Origin: Limnochordia bacterium
GTDB lineage: Bacteria; Bacillota; Limnochordia; Darwinibacteriales; SLO01
Direction: 5' to 3'
DNA length: 6,701 nucleotides
NCBI GenBank assembly: GCA_007132635.1
Contig: SLOG01000064.1
Span: forward strand, 1-6,701
Position numbers and translations under genes: made by a program. The notes beneath the pieces are model-generated. The model was not told the DNA's origin, searched no databases, and saw nothing but the letters and a program-made list of their open reading frames with translations. Positions 5,306-6,701 of the stretch are shown piece by piece (position 1 is the stretch's first letter; every line of letters begins with the position of its first letter).

Positions 5306-6478
5306 TCAATGGCTGGCATCAGGAGGCGACGCCGGAACGGCGGGACGCTCTCGAAGTCTGACTGCGATGAGTGCGAGGGCTAAGAGTGTGGAAACCGCAG
5401 CGAGCGTGTATAAGAGTTGATACGAACCTCTGGTCACGACAATCCCTAAGACGATGCTGGCGGTTCCGATACCAAGGTCCATTGTGTTCATGAAAAGAGC
5501 CGCGGCCATAGAACGCTGCACGCCAGGAACAGCGTTGGCGATGTTCAGCATCATCATGGCCGTGACGGTGAAGAAACCGGCCCCTATCGGCACGGCACTG
5601 CCTACTATCCAGGCTGAACTCGGAGGGTATGCGAGCAGCATCAATCCTGCCGCCAGTACGATTGCGCCCGGAATCATGGCGAGCCTCTGAGGCAAGCGGT
5701 CTCCGTACAGCGAGAAGAGAATTTTGATCACGACGTTGGTTCCCGCTAATGCGGTAAAAAACTGACCGGGATTCGTGTAACCCATGGAGACCGCGTATGT
5801 CGTGACATAGGTGACGACTGAGCCGAAGGCGAGGGCCAGCAGGACGTTGGAGGCAAGCGGAACAGCGATAAGCCGGATGTTCAGCGGCGCGGGACGTTCG
5901 CGCACCGTTTCCACCTCACGGGCATTGGGTCTGACCTGCAGCCAAAACACCGCCATCGCTGCACCACCAAAGACGCTGGCGGTGGCCAACCAAGCCACAC
6001 GGCCAAACGATTGCAGTATGTAGACGCCTAAATACGGCATGACCATCATGCTGAGAGCGCCCATCAGTCCGAAAAGGCCGAGGCCCACGGCCTTGTGGTC
6101 TTCGCCGGACTCACGAATTAACAGCAGTTGGGCGGCCATGATGAAACTGCCCGGTACCAAACCGTGGAATAACCGTACCGCCACAATACCTCCAAAGCTG
6201 TCGACGTATAGATACAGCCATGGAGCAGTGAACGCCACCACGGTCGCTAACGCCAATACGATCTTTTGCCCCCAGCGCTGCGCCAAACGGGCCAATAACG
6301 GGCGAGAGAGCATGCCCGCAACCATAAATGTTCCAAAGAGCACGCCCATGCGGTCTTCGCTGATGCCCAAGCTGGTAATGTATAATGGGAAACCAGATAG
6401 AAACATGTCCATGTTAAAGAAGAGCAGGAGTTCAACGCCGAGAATCGCTGCGAAGATATTTGCACGCATTTGTGGCAA
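5306..6478 (-). CDS. Major facilitator superfamily (MFS) transporter, 12 predicted helices
   Basis: About 390 residues from a TTG at 6478, or 425 from an ATG at 6583. The protein starts RANIFAAILGVELLLFFNMDMFLSGFPLYITSLG, as the first MFS helix and loop do. The loop between helices 2 and 3 carries a motif A-like stretch (SRPLLARLAQRWGQK). About twelve hydrophobic segments follow, with a charged central loop (VRPNAREVETVRERPAPLNIR) between the two six-helix halves and a Pro-rich cytoplasmic tail. MFS proteins move small solutes or drugs across the inner membrane by proton or ion coupling; layout and length resemble drug or metabolite exporters, but substrate is unknown. TTG is favoured because GGGAGGG lies 6 bases upstream, the extra 35 residues of the ATG form are polar and atypical, and it leaves room for a promoter before the divergent gene. 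It is convergent with the DUF2284 gene, with 12 bp between stops and no obvious terminator. Confidence 0.9.
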   Translation of the reverse strand: MPQMRANIFAAILGVELLLFFNMDMFLSGFPLYITSLGISEDRMGVLFGTFMVAGMLSRPLLARLAQRWGQKIVLALATVVAFTAPWLYLYVDSFGGIVAVRLFHGLVPGSFIMAAQLLLIRESGEDHKAVGLGLFGLMGALSMMVMPYLGVYILQSFGRVAWLATASVFGGAAMAVFWLQVRPNAREVETVRERPAPLNIRLIAVPLASNVLLALAFGSVVTYVTTYAVSMGYTNPGQFFTALAGTNVVIKILFSLYGDRLPQRLAMIPGAIVLAAGLMLLAYPPSSAWIVGSAVPIGAGFFTVTAMMMLNIANAVPGVQRSMAAALFMNTMDLGIGTASIVLGIVVTRGSYQLLYTLAAVSTLLALALIAVRLRERPAVPASPPDASH

Positions 6479-6635
6479 TGATGACCCTCCCAACTGTCGT
6501 CTGTCTTTTTGAGCTGCTGAGACTGTACTTGTTTCCAGATATTGCAGTGGATTCCTTCCTTTCCTTTGACTAAGCGGTTCCATGGCTTGGGAAAGACTCC
6601 GCCGATTTACCTAAGAAGGAGAACGCCGACCTTGC
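6479..6635. other. Probable divergent intergenic region (MFS gene and next gene)
   Basis: If the MFS gene starts at 6478, this 157-bp stretch separates it from the divergent gene at 6636. A TTGACT lies on the plus strand around 6565-6570, but I see no good -10 element at the right distance. No confident promoter or operator can be named. If the MFS start is instead 6583, only 52 bp remain between the two genes. Confidence 0.4.
6485..6491 (-). promoter_or_regulatory. Ribosome binding site supporting a TTG start for the MFS gene
   Basis: The coding strand reads GGGAGGG, six bases (TCATCA), then TTG. The upstream ATG at 6583 has only a distant GGAG. A second SD-like run (AAGGAAAGGAAGG) in between has no usable start codon after it. 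Confidence 0.6.
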
Positions 6636-6701
6636 ATGGAATTGTGGGACAAGTGGATTAGACAATGGGTCATTCAGCAGATGCTTGGACGACCCGCAGG
6701 A
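6636..6701 (+). CDS. Start of an unidentified gene, cut off by the window edge
   Basis: An ATG at 6636 opens a frame that stays open to the last base: MELWDKWIRQWVIQQMLGRP and two more residues (22 codons). AAGGAG lies at 6616-6621, which is 14 bases upstream and longer than the usual spacing. The first residues are rich in tryptophan and form a plausible amphipathic helix. It is divergent from the MFS transporter. Too little is present to name a family. The frame could be open by chance, but the RBS, position and orientation favour a real gene. Confidence 0.4.
   Translation, partial: MELWDKWIRQWVIQQMLGRPAG

Noticed and set aside
5294..5330. Terminator between the convergent DUF2284 and MFS genes
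   Set aside because: Only a direct repeat of GGCATCA is seen. There is no stable stem with a T-tract.
6039..6512. 157-codon open frame on the plus strand
   Set aside because: It lies wholly antisense to the MFS gene. The translation is rich in Pro, Arg, Asn and Ser with no domain pattern, as expected of the complement of a membrane protein gene.

Overview
The window looks like a Bacillota chromosome segment. The evidence is strong purine-rich Shine-Dalgarno sites (AGGAGG, GGGAGG), tightly packed operons with stop/start overlaps, use of TTG as a likely start, moderate GC content by eye, and protein families common in Bacillus-, Paenibacillus- and Alicyclobacillus-like organisms. An Alicyclobacillaceae-like source is only a guess. 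No rRNA, tRNA, CRISPR array or transposase gene is visible.

Layout. (1) Bases 1-1851, plus strand: the 3' end of a MATE-family multidrug exporter, then a 125-residue helical protein of unknown function, then an APH/choline-kinase-fold phosphotransferase. The last two genes overlap as ATGA. (2) Bases 1848-1975: a 128-bp nested imperfect palindrome whose two ends are inverted copies of a 23-bp repeat. It fills the gap between the phosphotransferase and a convergent small membrane protein gene (1972-2403, minus). (3) Bases 2404-2604: a divergent upstream region. (4) Bases 2605-4660, plus: a Gfo/Idh/MocA oxidoreductase, a TIM-barrel sugar isomerase/epimerase-like enzyme and a 75-residue helical protein form one operon, probably for catabolism of a sugar or cyclitol. 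A DUF2284 cysteine-rich metal-binding protein follows at 4724. (5) Bases 5306-6478, minus: a 12-helix MFS transporter, convergent with the DUF2284 gene. (6) Bases 6636-6701: the probable first 22 codons of a divergent gene that leaves the window.

The most unusual signal is the 23-bp repeat: CTAG, one variable base, then AGGCAGTTGATTTTCTCG. Two copies bound the palindrome at 1848-1975 and a third lies at 4657-4679. In all three the CTAG supplies the TAG stop codon of a different, unrelated gene, and the repeat runs downstream from that stop in the same orientation relative to the gene. This fits a small dispersed palindromic (MITE-like or structured-RNA) element and its solitary end, but the family could not be identified from sequence alone.

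Working together: the exporter plus phosphotransferase could be a drug-handling or self-protection pair. The oxidoreductase plus isomerase pair is the usual core of small polyol/sugar oxidation pathways. Substrates cannot be assigned here.
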